From positions 1 through 35,758 of the forward strand of contig NZ_JANAVJ010000014.1 of the NCBI RefSeq assembly GCF_024213375.1: DNA of 35,758 bases, in the 5' to 3' direction. The notes beneath the pieces were generated by a model. It worked only from the letters and a program-made list of their open reading frames with translations, did no database searches and was not told where the DNA came from. Below, piece by piece: positions 35,101 through 35,758 of the stretch. This DNA comes from Paenibacillus sp. MZ04-78.2. GTDB taxonomy: Bacteria; Bacillota; Bacilli; Paenibacillales; NBRC-103111. Positions within the stretch are counted from its first letter, which is position 1. Each line of letters starts with the position of its first letter. The translations under genes were made by a program, and so were the position numbers.

Positions 35101-35758
35101 AGGCTCGTTGACGGTGAAAAAGGTGGATTCGGCGCAATCCGATCTGCTGCTCAGCGGCGCGACCTTCGAACTGCATGAGAAAAAAGGCGCCAGCTTGACG
35201 CTCATCAGCACAAAAACGACGAATGCGGGCGGTACGGTCTTGTTCGATAAGCTGCCCGTAGGAGATTATGTTGTAAAGGAAACGGCAGCTCCAGACGGCT
35301 ATGTGCTTAATTCCAAGGAGCATCCGGTTTCGATCCAAAACACGGACAACGTTAAGCTCACAGTCACAAACGATAAGGCAGGCTCACCGAAGCCGCCGAC
35401 ACCAACGACGCCAACGACGCCAACACCAACGACGCCGTCGGCAGTTAAAGGCATGTTGACGGTGAAAAAGGTAGATTCGGCGCAAAACGATCTGCTGCTC
35501 AGCGGAGCAACCTTCGAGCTTTACGAGAAGAAAGAGGCAGGCTTGACACGGATTGGCACGAAAACGACGGATGCACGCGGAACGGTCGTTTTCGATAAGC
35601 TGCCCGCAGGGGAATACGTCGTGAAGGAAACGGTGGCTCCAACCGGCTATGTGCTCGATTCCAAAGAGTATCGGGTTTCGATTAAAACCGCAGACGGCTA
35701 TTCGTTAACGATAACTAACGCGAAATCATCGTCGTCTTCATCGGATTCGTCAGGTTCT
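32144..35758 (+). CDS. Large Cna-type surface adhesin with collagen-binding-like and CnaB repeats (3' end outside window)
   Basis: At least 1205 residues, open to the window end. A signal peptide (MVKKKISTLLVALLIMMQAL..., cleaved near VHA-A) is followed by an N-terminal adhesive domain and five related modules of about 138 residues, each marked by an IDWTV-like strand (DNA near 32728, 33138, 33553, 33971 and 34381). Three CnaB/SpaA repeats follow from 34797, 35101 and 35449, each with GSLTV(V/K)K at the start, LSGATFEL, GDYVVKET and a final TxxN strand: the Lys, Glu and Asn that build isopeptide bonds. A proline-threonine spacer (TPTTPTTPTPTTP) separates repeats 2 and 3, and a serine-rich tract begins at the edge. 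A sortase signal would lie beyond the window. ATG 32144 is used, with GGAGG 13 bases upstream. The riboswitch before it ties it to cyclic di-GMP and so to biofilm life. Confidence 0.88.
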   Translation, partial: MVKKKISTLLVALLIMMQALYAFGFSPQVHAAAISSNIIDSVTMAVYDKSGNVVTEDVYEPGSKVQLDYTWSLPNGHGYKNGDMYTFKLPEQFKLYNDIPEQPLMSGSDAIGKFKVIKDSHEVIMTLDMIENLSDIRGTLTFQTVFDTQVIKGSTTQIIKIPVKGGEQVFTLHFKPSVASTIGKSGVAKGYNTKSIDWTVDVNKELAAVQNAVVTDPIPAGLGVPVTVAVYELNVNLNGTVVQGAPVDGSQYSMSTAGNVLTLSFNESPIRTAYRIQYTTPVTGEDKTSFVNKATFEGSNIQPTSAAATVTVQRGTALDKSSPDYVPYTQTIDWEIKYNYNEKTITQANAFLTDLFNDTQELVADSLQVHQVTIDANGGDTLGAELPAASYKVTPEAAAGRNGFKLQFLQDISSAYKIKYQTKAKQRVIDWAKITNKVTSGSGDSATAARNLSQLIITKAVWAVDYQAKKVVWGITLNRDNEPMTNVVVTDSFPNKGMRLLPGSLAVKEGNKPMNAADYTVDASVPSDQGFKITFNRALNGPVSIAYTTEFNMDWLTNNATNFLNEATVAWVNSKSLSQTKTVTQKFDPRNEVKNNGFKNGVYDASLKQITWTVGANYNGKTLAGAVVQDTLESGQKLLDNSLAVYNMNIAADGTPSQGTIVDSTHYNYTVDKDNKLTVTFLKPVSAPYYIVFKTSLEGKLIDNKVNNTANVFDGKTQVSKNLTASVNIPYGGEYVNKSAAQNGDKINWTVLINRGQSTVTNAKIVDTPSENQLLLPDTFKLFTAKVDANGKVSKGTALVKEVDYSLEIKTDDSGKQSLELNFLKKLSTSAILEYQSLIVAKDQDKVSNKIAFTGNNETTVTKDTSTSIVVGVSSGSGTVGGVRGSLTVVKVDAADDKTRLSGATFELYRKTGSDKLLVGTLTTDASGTVIFKKLLAGDYVVKETAAPDGYVLDSKEYPVSIKSVDGFQLTVANTKSATPKPPVIKGSLTVKKVDSAQSDLLLSGATFELHEKKGASLTLISTKTTNAGGTVLFDKLPVGDYVVKETAAPDGYVLNSKEHPVSIQNTDNVKLTVTNDKAGSPKPPTPTTPTTPTPTTPSAVKGMLTVKKVDSAQNDLLLSGATFELYEKKEAGLTRIGTKTTDARGTVVFDKLPAGEYVVKETVAPTGYVLDSKEYRVSIKTADGYSLTITNAKSSSSSSDSSGS

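Noticed and set aside
35388..35448. The short ACGCCAACG-type repeats as a CRISPR array
   Set aside because: They are codon-level repeats encoding a proline-threonine spacer in the adhesin, with no unique spacers.

Overview
The window looks like a chromosome segment of a Paenibacillus-like, spore-forming Firmicute. The grounds are strong AGGAGG-type ribosome sites, mixed ATG/GTG/TTG starts, roughly even base composition, TTGACA promoters, and gene families common in Paenibacillus: DUF4956/VTC/CotH, a copper-amine-oxidase stalk domain, secreted PIG-L and Gram-positive Pel. This assignment is inference; no rRNA, tRNA, CRISPR array, insertion sequence or prophage gene was seen.

Layout. (1) 89-1021: manganese-dependent inorganic pyrophosphatase, minus strand. 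(2) 1236-2102: an activator-type promoter with three 22-bp-phased repeats in front of a decayed gene that joins a serine hydrolase fragment to a LuxR-type DNA-binding remnant. (3) 2135-4932: a minus-strand NAD salvage operon (pnuC, a NadR split by an apparent frameshift, an ADP-ribosylglycohydrolase) headed by the ghost of a deleted nrtR gene. (4) 5035-6048: a secreted stalk-domain protein. (5) 6055-16929: a minus-strand Pel exopolysaccharide operon of seven genes, in transcription order epimerase-PelD fusion, PelE, PelA-type deacetylase, PelF, PelG-CotH fusion, VTC-domain protein and DUF4956 membrane protein. (6) 17145-18551: a divergent DUF4832 glycosidase-like protein. (7) 18563-19333: nrtR (Nudix plus winged helix), the relative of the ghost in region 3. 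(8) 19478-31747: a 12-kb co-directional block with a ROK repressor, a complete ABC importer, a secreted PIG-L deacetylase, a creatininase-family hydrolase, an ArgH-like lyase, a BadF-type sugar kinase and a cytoplasmic PIG-L deacetylase, which reads as an uncharacterised amino-sugar conjugate catabolic pathway. (9) 32003-35758: a cyclic-di-GMP-II riboswitch with a terminator, then a large Cna-type surface adhesin that runs off the window end.

How they work together. Two cyclic-di-GMP outputs lie in one window: PelD, which keeps the RxxD ligand motif, should gate Pel polymer synthesis, and the riboswitch should gate a cell-surface adhesin. The Pel operon carries unusual extras: an epimerase welded to the receptor, a CotH kinase-like domain welded to the PelG transporter, and VTC/DUF4956 partners. 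The NAD genes share a near-identical promoter and candidate operator with nrtR, so NrtR probably still controls pnuC and its operon in trans. The catabolic block has a ROK operator and two cre-like sites, consistent with substrate induction and carbon catabolite control.
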